DNA from: a virus | Virus record (IMG/VR): IMGVR_UViG_3300014497_000291 | Location: 1-31,290 of that record | DNA length: 31,290 nt | Strand: one strand, 5' to 3' | Part shown: in pieces, positions 7,246-14,123 of the stretch | How the letters are laid out: each line of letters begins with the position of its first letter | Numbering within the stretch: position 1 is the first letter of the stretch | Position numbers and translations under genes: made by a program | The notes under the pieces: generated by a model | What the model saw: only the letters and a program-made list of their open reading frames with translations | The model's database searches: none | Told to the model about the DNA's origin: nothing

Positions 7246-8925
7246 TTAGCCCACGAGCCCGAAAAATCCGCCGTTGAGGTAGTCATCCATCCCGGATTTG
7301 CTTTCCGGGTTCAGAGACATGAGGGATGCTGCGTTGAAAACGGCCATCAGCGGGTCGATCTTTGCCGTGCCACTGGCCTGCTTCGTGATGTTGATGGCGT
7401 TACTGGTGACCACGATGCGGGCGTTGCCGACGCACCAGTTCATCATCGGCTGGCCGCCGTGCCACATCGTGCCTTCGGCCAGCTTCCGCTCCACGGTCTT
7501 TATCGCGCCGCCTAGCTTCCACCCCTGGCTGACGCCCACGATCTTGTCCTTTGGAACCCCGGCCTCTTCCAGCGCGTCGAGCACGCCGCCCAGGCCCGCG
7601 GGATCGACGCCGACCATGTCCAGCAGGCCTGCGTCCTCGATGCGGGCGACGTACTGCGCCAATTCCGCGACGTCCTCGCCGATTCGCGTGACCAGGGTTA
7701 GGTGACCCTGCCGCGCGAAGTCGCGAAGCGCCGGAGCAATCTCCGTTCGCCGGGCAAGCACCGATGGGTGCGCCCAAGCGCGGGTCCAGACCAGCCATTC
7801 CTTGGTGACTCGGTGCCGACCGATCGCAGCGGCGCCGAGTAGGTCGTCCAGGCCGCCGCCGTCTACTCCGAAGTCGATGACCTCGGACCATTCCAGCAGG
7901 TAGTCGAACGTTACCTCGCGGCGAGCCTGCTGCTCCCAGAAATCTGCACCGGCCCATCGGTCGGAACGGAGGTTGAGGCCGATCTCGACGTTGAGGTGCT
8001 TGGCGAGGAACTGCTGCAGCGTGCCGTCAGTCTTGGGCAGGTTCTTCCGCAGCTGGTCTTCCAGCCATTCGGCGCTAACCGAGCGCCCCATATTCGGGTT
8101 GGTGATATAGAAGTTCTTCGGATCAAGGTAGGCCTTGGCCTTCACCATGTCCGGCGGGAACTCGTAGATCACGCCCAGCGACTTCTTGTCGACGATCTTG
8201 CCGTCGCGCACGTCGCGGTAATACTGCAGCTTCTCCCGGAATACGCCCGCCGGTGGCTCGTCCGCCTGCGTGCTGAGCAGGATCACCCAGCCCTCATCGC
8301 GAGAAATCTGGCCGCCGAACGCCTCCATGAACATCGATTCGGCATTGGCGCGCTTGCCGAATAGCCAGTGCTCGTCAACCAGGACCTTTCCGGACTTCTT
8401 GCCGGACACCGTGTCGGTATCGGCCGCGACCACCTTAAGTGAGGCCTTCGAATCCCGCCGCGTGATCGTCCGGATGTGGTCCTGGACGTGAAACAGGTCG
8501 GTCAGCTCGTCGTCCGCGCGAACCATGCCGGCAGCGGGCTTGAAGCTGTTGTCGGCGACCTCCTTTGTCGGCGCGAGGATCAGGTGTTCCTCGTCATCGC
8601 GCCAGCAGAGGATGACTGCGGTCAGCATGATGCCGGCCGCGATGGTCGACTTCGTGTTCTTCTTGCTGATCAGAAGAAAGAACTCGCGGATCAGCTGCTT
8701 TCCCGTCTCCGCATCGTAGGCGCCGAAGATGGCGGCCACGAAGTCGAACACGAAGTCGTCGCTGCACTCGCCGAACGTAGGCTTTCCAGGCAGGTCGACG
8801 ACCTTGAGCTGCTTGAAGATGCCCAGCGCGCGGGCGGCCTCGTCAGGGAAGATAGGCGGCGGAATGATCGACTGCCCCGCAACCAGGCGTTCGGCCCAGT
8901 CGGGACAGGCGGTACTCCAGTCCAT
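7246..8925 (-). CDS. Terminase large subunit
   Basis: 559 residues. The N-terminal ATPase has a variant Walker A (SKKNTKST, residues 87-94), a Walker B ending VLVDE (181-185) and a coupling motif STQAD (about 218-222). The C-terminal nuclease domain has a first acidic site in IDFGVDGGG (Asp351/Asp355) and a later VGVDPAG. It cuts concatemeric phage DNA and pumps it into the prohead through the portal. Length and motif order match the HK97-type terminase_1 family. It starts 4 nt after the small subunit stop. Confidence 0.96.
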   Translation of the reverse strand: MDWSTACPDWAERLVAGQSIIPPPIFPDEAARALGIFKQLKVVDLPGKPTFGECSDDFVFDFVAAIFGAYDAETGKQLIREFFLLISKKNTKSTIAAGIMLTAVILCWRDDEEHLILAPTKEVADNSFKPAAGMVRADDELTDLFHVQDHIRTITRRDSKASLKVVAADTDTVSGKKSGKVLVDEHWLFGKRANAESMFMEAFGGQISRDEGWVILLSTQADEPPAGVFREKLQYYRDVRDGKIVDKKSLGVIYEFPPDMVKAKAYLDPKNFYITNPNMGRSVSAEWLEDQLRKNLPKTDGTLQQFLAKHLNVEIGLNLRSDRWAGADFWEQQARREVTFDYLLEWSEVIDFGVDGGGLDDLLGAAAIGRHRVTKEWLVWTRAWAHPSVLARRTEIAPALRDFARQGHLTLVTRIGEDVAELAQYVARIEDAGLLDMVGVDPAGLGGVLDALEEAGVPKDKIVGVSQGWKLGGAIKTVERKLAEGTMWHGGQPMMNWCVGNARIVVTSNAINITKQASGTAKIDPLMAVFNAASLMSLNPESKSGMDDYLNGGFFGLVG

Positions 8926-8929
8926 CCGA

Positions 8930-9328
8930 TCAGTTCACATTATTTCGGCGAGGCGGCGGCGCGGCGCCGAAGCGGCTGCCGCCACCGACGGCCGCGGCGG
9001 CGGCATCCTTCGCTGCCTTCTTGCCCTGCTCGCCCATCTTCCCGTGCACATAAGGCGCCGCGGCCACGGCCATTCGGTCGCGGCGGTCCGGTTCGGCACT
9101 TCGGTTGTTCATGACGTGGAGCATGTACTCCAACGGGTTCATGTTCGCCGGCAGCACCTCGCCCTCGAACACCTCAGCGCCGGGAGGCGGGCCAGGCGGA
9201 AGAGTGGTGATCTTGCCGCCCTTCGATTTTGTCTTCTTCGCGTCCGTCTTCGGAGCAGACGACTTTTTGCCCTTTGCGCCGCTGCCTTTCGGACGGCCGG
9301 CGCCAGGGCGGGGACCCCCGCGTGGCAT
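8930..9328 (-). CDS. Terminase small subunit
   Basis: 132 residues. The N-terminus is basic with the motif PRPGAGRPKG followed by a Lys/Ser-rich linker. The core NPLEYMLHVMNN and AAAPYVHGK is typical of phage small terminase subunits, which recognise the packaging site and load the large subunit. A very good ribosome site (GAGGTGAT) precedes the ATG. The gene-free repeat region just upstream is its likely DNA target. Confidence 0.88.
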   Translation of the reverse strand: MPRGGPRPGAGRPKGSGAKGKKSSAPKTDAKKTKSKGGKITTLPPGPPPGAEVFEGEVLPANMNPLEYMLHVMNNRSAEPDRRDRMAVAAAPYVHGKMGEQGKKAAKDAAAAAVGGGSRFGAAPPPRRNNVN

Positions 9329-9561
9329 GTATCACCTCAGTGCACCGAAATAGGCTCAAAGCCTTGTGCGGTGCGGGTTGTTTGATTTCCGTCCCCTGCT
9401 GCGATTAATCAAAGAGGGGAAATTTTCCGTGCGTGAGAGGACAGTCGGTTTCCGGCCCAGATCGGCCCGGACTTTCGATACCCCCCACCCATCGCCGATG
9501 AGACTCGTTCGCGTTCAGGCTCGGCCGGTGGTCGGCCTGCCTCACTGCGACTCGTTCGCAT
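9329..9561. other. Gene-free packaging-site (cos) candidate region
   Basis: 233 nt between the HNH gene and the small terminase gene carry no convincing ORF. The stretch holds part of two long direct repeats, a C-run (CCCCCCACCC near 9481) and an imperfect dyad CCGGCCCAGATCGGCCCGG near 9454. In HNH-terminase phages cos lies here. The cleavage position itself cannot be read from sequence. Confidence 0.55.
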
Positions 9562-9596
9562 TCAAAGCGACCGGCCGAGGTCGACCTGCGTCTTCC
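9502..9596. repeat. Two imperfect 47-bp direct repeats, putative terminase binding sites
   Basis: GACTCGTTCGCGTTCA at 9502-9517 returns as GACTCGTTCGCATTCA at 9549-9564, exactly 47 bp away. Each copy is followed by a GGCCGG/CCGGCC-containing block and then GGTCGGCCTGC or GGTCGACCTGC. The second copy runs into the end of the HNH gene. Confidence 0.7.
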
Positions 9597-9870
9597 GGTG
9601 GTGGCATCCGTCCGGCCCGATGCACAGGACCTGGCAGTTCTCATCCACGTCTGCCCCACCGTTGAGCAGGGCCACCTTGTGGTCGAGCTCGAACTCGTGC
9701 ATTGCGACCAGTCGGCCGCAACCTGCGCAGTGCGGGTCCTGCGACCAGATGCGCAGTCGGCGCTCCTGCAACGCCCTGCCCGTCATGCGCCTGTCTGCCG
9801 ACCGCTGAGGTGCTGGCTGCCTACTTGGCGCCATTGCAACCCGACTTCCGATCGTCCTAAGCCGTGCCAT
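9562..9870 (-). CDS. HNH endonuclease
   Basis: 102 residues from ATG at 9870, which overlaps the Rz1 stop (TGATG) and has GGAG upstream. Paired cysteines HCAGC, the HNH core FELDHKVALLNGG, DENCQVLC and the final CHHRKT define a zinc-ribbon HNH nuclease. Such enzymes next to terminase assist site-specific cutting at cos in HK97-like phages. The neighbouring small terminase gene and repeats support that role. An internal Met (MAPSRQ) is an alternative start. Confidence 0.9.
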   Translation of the reverse strand: MARLRTIGSRVAMAPSRQPAPQRSADRRMTGRALQERRLRIWSQDPHCAGCGRLVAMHEFELDHKVALLNGGADVDENCQVLCIGPDGCHHRKTQVDLGRSL

Positions 9871-10184
9871 CACTCCGCCTGCTTGCACGCAGCCGGCGGC
9901 TCTTCGTGGTTGGCTGACGTGATCCACCACACCAGGCAGCGCATGCGAGCCGCGCAGCGCTCGAAGGCGACAACGGCGCGCTCGCGGTTCTCTTGGATGT
10001 CACCGACGATCAAAGTGGGCTTCAGCACGGGAGCCTCGCACTGCGTCAGCAACGCGTCACTTGGCTGGGCTGACTGCACCACCGTTCGGCTCGTGACCAC
10101 TGGTTCCGGGGCATGGCCTGTCGTCGAGCACGCAACCAACAGCAGGAGGCACGGCAGTGTCCAGCAAGACTTTGGCATCCGCAT
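9870..10184 (-). CDS. Rz1: Rz1-like outer-membrane spanin lipoprotein
   Basis: 104 residues starting inside the Rz gene in another frame. The N-terminus has a lipoprotein signal with lipobox LLVAC (Cys19). ATG at 10184 has GGAG 7 nt upstream; a second ATG lies two codons later. It pairs with Rz to fuse the inner and outer membranes at lysis. It is longer than classical Rz1 and extends about 190 nt beyond the Rz stop, ending over the HNH start. Confidence 0.8.
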   Translation of the reverse strand: MRMPKSCWTLPCLLLLVACSTTGHAPEPVVTSRTVVQSAQPSDALLTQCEAPVLKPTLIVGDIQENRERAVVAFERCAARMRCLVWWITSANHEEPPAACKQAE

Positions 10185-10539
10185 TGGTCTTCTCCAGCTG
10201 GCGGACCTTGTCGCGCAGCGCTTGGCCCTTGGTGTCGGCCTTGTCCAATTCATGGTGCAGGCCATCGAGGGCCTGGCTGTCGATCTCGCGCAGGCGCTTC
10301 AACTCGGCGATCGCCTTGTCCTGGTCCTTGTTAGCGTCCACCTGCTGATCCAGCGTCCCGCTGACCTTGCCGAGCCGCTGGCTCAGGTCGAGCGTCGACT
10401 CGGTCAAGGCGCGCGTGCGGAAGTAGGCGACTGTGCCGTAGACGCCGAGGACGACCACCAGCAGGATCAACGCGTATTCGATGATGAGCCGGGCCTTGCC
10501 CGACAGGAACGTGATGGCGCTAGCCAGTAGGGTTGCCAT
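10057..10539 (-). CDS. Rz: Rz-like inner-membrane spanin
   Basis: 160 residues from ATG at 10539, chosen for GGAGG 7 nt upstream. A longer frame to 10614 lies within the holin gene. One membrane segment (residues about 17-40, LIIEYALILLVVVLGVYG) is followed by a long charged coiled coil to about residue 125. That is the usual i-spanin layout. Rz1 is nested in its 3' half. It overlaps the holin stop by 20 nt. Confidence 0.85.
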   Translation of the reverse strand: MATLLASAITFLSGKARLIIEYALILLVVVLGVYGTVAYFRTRALTESTLDLSQRLGKVSGTLDQQVDANKDQDKAIAELKRLREIDSQALDGLHHELDKADTKGQALRDKVRQLEKTNADAKVLLDTAVPPAVGCVLDDRPCPGTSGHEPNGGAVSPAK

Positions 10540-10867
10540 CTTGCGACCTCCGGTTGAGACCGAGCTTCGCCCAGACCGCACGCTGCATGACCTGGGTGGT
10601 AGCTCGGGCACCAATCATCCCGAACGTGCCGGCGATGAAGGTGGTCCACACGATGCTCAGTCCCCACACCGAGCAGAGAAGTCCGCTTAGGACCCCAACG
10701 AAGCCGGCGGCGACGAACTCGACGACGGCCTTCCAGAACAAGATAGGTTCGTTTCCATCCATCGCGCGCAGCACGTACCCGATGGCGCCGCCAACGGCAG
10801 CGAAGGCGGCAACCAGCGCCATCTGGAGCCAACTGAAGGGCGGCTCGTTCGGTGGCAGCTCGTTCAC
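10520..10867 (-). CDS. Holin, three-helix type
   Basis: 115 residues from a GTG start at 10867 that overlaps the endolysin stop by 4 nt (GTGA). Longer frames upstream lie inside the endolysin gene. Three hydrophobic segments are visible: WLQMALVAAFAAVGGAIGYV, WKAVVEFVAAGFVGVLSGLL and LSIVWTTFIAGTFGMIGA. Then comes a basic C-terminus, resembling LydA-like holins. It would time release of the endolysin, whose gene lies directly upstream. Confidence 0.85.
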   Translation of the reverse strand: MNELPPNEPPFSWLQMALVAAFAAVGGAIGYVLRAMDGNEPILFWKAVVEFVAAGFVGVLSGLLCSVWGLSIVWTTFIAGTFGMIGARATTQVMQRAVWAKLGLNRRSQDGNPTG

Positions 10868-11397
10868 TTCACACCCAGTTCGAACTTGGCGCGCTCCAGG
10901 CGAAGCGTGCGGTCTTCCAGGCCGGTCAGGCCGCCATTGATCCTGCGCGTCAGCGCCACGAAGTCGCGCTGGTCGGCGATCTCGTTGCACCCGTGGGCCT
11001 TCCACCACCAGCCGGCGGTGAGGGCCGAATAGTCCTCTCGCTCGAGCAGCGCGGGGCTGCGCACGAAGTCGACCCCGAACTCGGTTGATGCCGCGGCATA
11101 GTTGGCGCGCCCGGTGATCATGATCAGGCCGCGGCCCATAAAGCGCTTGCCGTCGCCCGGCTGGGTGTTGCCCAGGTCGGTCCGGCCCTCGTACTTCACC
11201 TGCGCCGCCGTCGGCCCCCATATCTCCCTGGTACGCGAGAAGCCCAGCGACTCGTGGCCCACCTGCGCGATGAACATCACCATGCGCCAGTCCAGGTCGA
11301 TGTCGTAGAGCTCCATCGCGTCCGTCAGGGGCCGTGCCCACACCTTGGCGCGCGGCAGCGAGATACCTGCCGCCTTGCTCAGCGTCTGGGCGTCCAT
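10864..11397 (-). CDS. GH19-family endolysin
   Basis: 177 residues from ATG at 11397, with GGAG 5 nt upstream. The GH19 (chitinase-like) muramidase/glycosidase pattern is clear: FIAQVGHESLGFSRTREIW with Glu49 and Glu58 as candidate catalytic acids, then MGRGLIMITGRANYAAA. There is no signal peptide, so it needs the adjacent holin to reach the cell wall. It is the first gene of the late lysis cassette. Confidence 0.92.
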   Translation of the reverse strand: MDAQTLSKAAGISLPRAKVWARPLTDAMELYDIDLDWRMVMFIAQVGHESLGFSRTREIWGPTAAQVKYEGRTDLGNTQPGDGKRFMGRGLIMITGRANYAAASTEFGVDFVRSPALLEREDYSALTAGWWWKAHGCNEIADQRDFVALTRRINGGLTGLEDRTLRLERAKFELGVK

Positions 11398-11415
11398 GAG
11401 TGCTCCGAATAGGTT

Positions 11416-11447
11416 GGCCGCATCGTCGGGGAGGTGACGATGCGGCC
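11416..11447 (-). promoter_or_regulatory. 12-bp perfect hairpin upstream of endolysin ribosome site
   Basis: GGCCGCATCGTC and GACGATGCGGCC are perfect inverted repeats with an 8-nt loop, which reads ACCTCCCC in the minus-strand RNA. A second hairpin, CGTCCC-N6-GGGACG, lies at 11451-11468. There is no U-run, so it is not a normal terminator. It could control endolysin translation or late transcription. Confidence 0.6.
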
Positions 11448-11474
11448 GGTCGTCCCCGCGGCGGGACGAAAGAG

Positions 11475-11580
11475 TGGAAGGGGCACGGTTCGAACGTGCG
11501 CTGCCGATTGCAGGACGAAGCCCGCTCAGCATCAGGCGATCATCTGCCCTTGGGGTGACCCATCTCCCCTACGCCTTCCA
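11475..11580 (-). ncRNA. tRNA-like structured element (not a canonical tRNA)
   Basis: Three cloverleaf arms can be drawn: acceptor TGGAAGG/CCTTCCA, D-arm GGGG-AGATGGGTCA-CCCC preceded by TA, and T-arm GCACG-TTCGAAC-CGTGC. No 7-nt anticodon loop with U33 fits the central 52 nt, which instead form a separate hairpin. No CCA end is encoded. It may be a decayed phage tRNA or a structured late leader. Confidence 0.4.
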
Positions 11581-11581
11581 T

Positions 11582-11613
11582 AAAAGAAAAACGCCCGACC
11601 GATGGCCGAGCGT
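11582..11613 (-). terminator. Intrinsic terminator after the Q-like gene
   Basis: On the minus strand ACGCTCGGCC-ATC-GGTCGGGCGT forms a 10-bp stem with two G-U pairs, followed by TTTTTCTTTT. The wobble pairs exist only in minus-strand RNA, so it is directional. It separates the early leftward operon from the late lysis and structural genes. Confidence 0.85.
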
Positions 11614-11659
11614 TTGTGACGATACGAATCGTGGCGGGTTAGGTGACAGCTTGCAACTG

Positions 11660-12313
11660 TCAGTCCACGCGACGAAGGAAATCCCGGCGAGCCGGTTCAA
11701 GCGCAGCATGGCAGAAGTCGATCAGCCACTCGTAGACCGGCGCGATATTGGTGCGGTATGTCTCACGATTCACGCCAATCATTTCAGCACGCGCTCGATC
11801 ACTCACCTTAGCCCGGCCGGTGGTCTCGCACATCGTGCACCCCCTGACCTTGCCCTCGGCCATCACGAAGCCCCTTCCGCGGCATTCCGGGCAAAGGCAT
11901 GCGGCACTCATTTCCGCCAGCACAGCGAGTCGGATGGCGGCGTACGGCGAGCCGGGACCGACGCGCGGCCATTGAACGACCTTCGCAGCCTCGACCGCCT
12001 CCGCGGCGGTGCGGCGTTGCCTCTCTCCATCCGCAACCTCGGCGCGAAGCTGGGCGGTTATCAGCTGGTCGGCACGGCGGCGCCATTCCCCGAGCTGAGC
12101 CTCCATCAGCAGGCGGTCAAGCTCCTTCGGCGCTAGCTGCGCACCATCGGGCCACCACAGGCGACACATCAGCTCGCGGCCAAGCCCTGGCCTGACCATG
12201 CCGATGGCCGCCGCAATGTCCTGGGCGGTCAGTTCCGGGAGGCCGCCACGGCCTATGTCGTATCGAATGTTCGTTGGGTTCAGGCGTGCCATCAGTTCAG
12301 CCGCTCGCATCAT
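11660..12313 (-). CDS. Q-like late antitermination protein
   Basis: 217 residues. The C-terminal half has a zinc-finger pair CPECRGRG (Cys141/144) and CTMCETTG (Cys159/162). A helix-turn-helix-like SDRARAEMIGVNRETY follows. This fits the phage-82-type antitermination Q family. Q proteins load on RNA polymerase at the late promoter and allow it to pass terminators. The place fits: last gene of the early operon, followed by a strong terminator and the lysis cassette. Two ATGs (12313, 12310) are possible; the second has better spacing to GGGGA. Confidence 0.75.
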   Translation of the reverse strand: MMRAAELMARLNPTNIRYDIGRGGLPELTAQDIAAAIGMVRPGLGRELMCRLWWPDGAQLAPKELDRLLMEAQLGEWRRRADQLITAQLRAEVADGERQRRTAAEAVEAAKVVQWPRVGPGSPYAAIRLAVLAEMSAACLCPECRGRGFVMAEGKVRGCTMCETTGRAKVSDRARAEMIGVNRETYRTNIAPVYEWLIDFCHAALEPARRDFLRRVD

Positions 12314-12325
12314 GGGTTCCCCTGG

Positions 12326-12544
12326 TTACTTCCGCGTGTCGTGCACGGCGCTAGCGGCGCCGCTCTTCTTCTGTTGCTTTGCCGTCCGGCGCAGGTCGCC
12401 GGCTGCTCGCTTGAGCTTTCCCGACAGCTTGTCCAGTCGCTTCGCCAGCGCTTCGGGCTCGTAGGCCTGATTCACCATGGCGTTGAGCGACGACGTGACC
12501 GAAGCGATCGTTTGCTCGGCACGGGTCGGGAAGTGGACGGTCAT
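12326..12544 (-). CDS. Small basic helical protein, unknown
   Basis: 72 residues, starting MTVHFPTRAEQTIASVTSS. The centre is predicted helical. The C-terminal half is strongly basic with a Lys/Arg coiled stretch (LSGKLKRAAGDLRRTAKQQK). The start overlaps the RusA-like stop by 4 nt. It is not recognised. Its placement between the resolvase-like gene and Q suggests a DNA- or RNA-linked accessory role, but nothing more can be said. Confidence 0.7.
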   Translation of the reverse strand: MTVHFPTRAEQTIASVTSSLNAMVNQAYEPEALAKRLDKLSGKLKRAAGDLRRTAKQQKKSGAASAVHDTRK

Positions 12545-12891
12545 GCCGGGTGCACCTCGATCCGGACGCCGTACTGGTGCGGAGCGCCGCGCTCCTGCTC
12601 GTACTCGAACCGGATCTTCGTCTTGTCGTTGTCGGCAATGCCGTAGGCATCCGCTACGCCGTCACGGATGGCCTTGAACACGCCCGACAGGTTGTCGTCG
12701 TCCAGTGCGCGGGGCGCAATCCGAATCAGGCGCACGACCACAGGTAGCTTCGGGCGCTTGGCGTCGAGTAGCGTCCAGTGTGCTGCCTCGCGCTCTCGCC
12801 GCGTGCGACTCGCCCGTGCTCGCCAGTGCTCGCGCGCGTTCTGCCCGCCCTTGAGGCGCATGTCCTCGATCTCGACGATCAGCGGCTTCAC
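12541..12891 (-). CDS. RusA-like Holliday junction resolvase
   Basis: 116 residues from GTG at 12891, chosen because GGAGG lies 8 nt upstream and the GTG overlaps the preceding stop (GTGA). An open frame reaches 13023 but its extra part lies over another gene. The acidic cluster LDDDNL (Asp64-66) followed by KAIRDGVADAYG and DND (87-89) is the RusA-type metal site arrangement. Resolvases trim branched phage DNA before packaging. The distance from classical RusA is considerable, so this is a family-level call. Confidence 0.7.
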   Translation of the reverse strand: MKPLIVEIEDMRLKGGQNAREHWRARASRTRREREAAHWTLLDAKRPKLPVVVRLIRIAPRALDDDNLSGVFKAIRDGVADAYGIADNDKTKIRFEYEQERGAPHQYGVRIEVHPA

Positions 12892-13091
12892 GGGGGCGCC
12901 CTCCGGACGACGAGGCTTCCTGTCTTCGCCCAGCGCCGAATCGCCAACTCGCAGCCCATCGTCAGCGCTACGCCATTCGCAAGCCCCACATGGGTAGCCC
13001 GGCGCTGACATCCGCACGAACAAAGGCGACGAGCGTTATAGGCCACGGGCTGCGAATAGCGCCCGTGTTTCTGGGAGCAGCCATGGATCAC
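12888..13091 (-). CDS. Small Cys-rich protein with GTG start, unknown
   Basis: 67 residues starting MIHGCSQKHGRYSQ. The GTG at 13091 overlaps the Ref-like stop (GTGA) and has GAGGTG upstream; its own stop overlaps the GTG of the RusA-like gene. A compact LCSCGC motif is followed by ATHVGLANGVALTMGCE and IRRWAKTG. It looks like a small metal-binding domain with a basic helix. Because of the GTG start it is easily missed. The exact fit between two neighbours by 4-nt overlaps supports it being real. Confidence 0.72.
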   Translation of the reverse strand: MIHGCSQKHGRYSQPVAYNARRLCSCGCQRRATHVGLANGVALTMGCELAIRRWAKTGSLVVRRAPP

Positions 13092-13588
13092 GTGGTCACC
13101 TCGCAGGCAAGGCGCAGGTCCTGGAGCGCCAGTAGTTGATCGTCCGAGCCATAGACGGCGTGGAATGGCTTCGAACCATGCGCGAGGCTCGGACCGAATA
13201 TCTCGGCCGCCTCGCGGTCGGTCATTTCCCGGTACGGCCGAACGCCGCGGTGGTGCCATGGGCACGCGCCGATGGTGAATCGGTGGCCACGGCGGCGCCC
13301 GCCACTCAGGAGGTGATGCGCGTCGCACCCATGGAACGCGACGCGCACATAGCCCAACGCGTGATTCAGCTGGCAGCAGATGCAATCGCCACGGGTGATC
13401 CGCTCCAGACGTTCGGCCTCAGCCTTCGTCGGCTTGCCGGTGCTCCGGCCGCGCTTCAGAGAGGTCCGGATCGCTACGGCTCTCGACTTCTCCTTGGAGG
13501 CCGTCAAGGTCTGACGGATGGCAGTCATAGCGGCGAAGCCACGCCTTGCCTTGAGCGGGGTCTTGCGGAGCAGCGGGGTGCGCTTCAA
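13088..13588 (-). CDS. Ref-family RecA-dependent nuclease
   Basis: 166 residues. A very basic N-terminal arm (KRTPLLRKTPLKARR) leads to a zinc/HNH-like core with CICCQLNHALG, DAHHLLSGGRRRGHRFTIG and CPWHHRGV. This matches the P1 Ref family, whose members cut DNA held in RecA-made D-loops and stimulate recombination. It lies in the nuclease group (Ref-, RusA-like) of the early operon. The start overlaps the HTH gene stop by 4 nt. Confidence 0.82.
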   Translation of the reverse strand: MKRTPLLRKTPLKARRGFAAMTAIRQTLTASKEKSRAVAIRTSLKRGRSTGKPTKAEAERLERITRGDCICCQLNHALGYVRVAFHGCDAHHLLSGGRRRGHRFTIGACPWHHRGVRPYREMTDREAAEIFGPSLAHGSKPFHAVYGSDDQLLALQDLRLACEVTT

Positions 13589-13785
13589 TCCCGGACCCTC
13601 TGGTAGATGACCATGCGATGGATGCCCATGGCGTCCAGTAGCTCGGGGCGCGGGTGTGTTGCCTCCCCATGCGCCAGTCGCGACAGGTAGCCAGGGTCAA
13701 TGCCAAGGACTTCGGCGGCGGCACGCAAGCTCCTGTGCTCAGCGATGAATGCCTTCACGTGCTTCTTCAGGTCGGCCTCGCTCAT
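13585..13785 (-). CDS. Small helix-turn-helix protein
   Basis: 66 residues. The central SLRAAAEVLGIDPGYLSRLAHG is a good helix-turn-helix, followed by PRPELLDAMGI. A Cro/XRE-like DNA-binding role is likely, possibly a regulator of this operon. It overlaps both neighbours by ATGA (13585-13588 and 13782-13785). Confidence 0.78.
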   Translation of the reverse strand: MSEADLKKHVKAFIAEHRSLRAAAEVLGIDPGYLSRLAHGEATHPRPELLDAMGIHRMVIYQRVRD

Positions 13786-14123
13786 GCGACCTTCCTCCCC
13801 CGCAGCCCAGCCATGTGGACGGCAAGGTCCTGCGCCATCGCATCCAGATCGGCCAGATTGAAGCGCTCGCCGTCGGCCTTGGCCTGGTAGATGCCCACGA
13901 GGTGGTGGGCGTGGACGCGGCAGTGCCGGTCGTAGTCGATGTGGCGCCAGGAGTACGCGGCAATCTCGCCGTTCTCACCGGCGAACACGGCCACGCGGGC
14001 ATGGTCGGCGATCGCGACGCGAATCCGCTTCGCGAGGTATTCGGCGCCAGCGTGGTCGAAGTTGCCGATGTATGAGCACAGGTCGGTGAGCTTGCGGCGG
14101 CTATGGTGGGTGGTGGAGGTCAT
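13782..14123 (-). CDS. Hypothetical phage protein
   Basis: 113 residues starting MTSTTHHSRRKLTDLCSYIG. It has a basic N-terminus, a middle with RIRVAIADHARVAVFAGE and AYSWRHIDYDRHCRVHAHH, and an acidic helix near the end. There is no membrane segment and no domain I can name. It overlaps both neighbours by ATGA, so it belongs to the early operon. The His-rich middle might bind metal (speculative). Confidence 0.7.
   Translation of the reverse strand: MTSTTHHSRRKLTDLCSYIGNFDHAGAEYLAKRIRVAIADHARVAVFAGENGEIAAYSWRHIDYDRHCRVHAHHLVGIYQAKADGERFNLADLDAMAQDLAVHMAGLRGRKVA

Noticed and set aside
11475-11580. Calling this a functional tRNA of defined specificity
   Set aside because: Anticodon GCA in CTGCAAT was considered, but neither stem pairs correctly. 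The anticodon arm cannot be folded and CCA is absent.
11474-12136. Plus-strand ORF starting MEGARFERALPIAG
   Set aside because: It lies antisense to the Q-like gene, and its beginning is again the antisense translation of a tRNA-like T-arm. It was useful only as a hint to the tRNA-like fold.
13092-13385. Long N-terminal extension of the 67-residue Cys-motif gene
   Set aside because: The extension overlaps the Ref-like gene completely. The GTG at 13091 has its own ribosome site and overlaps the upstream stop.
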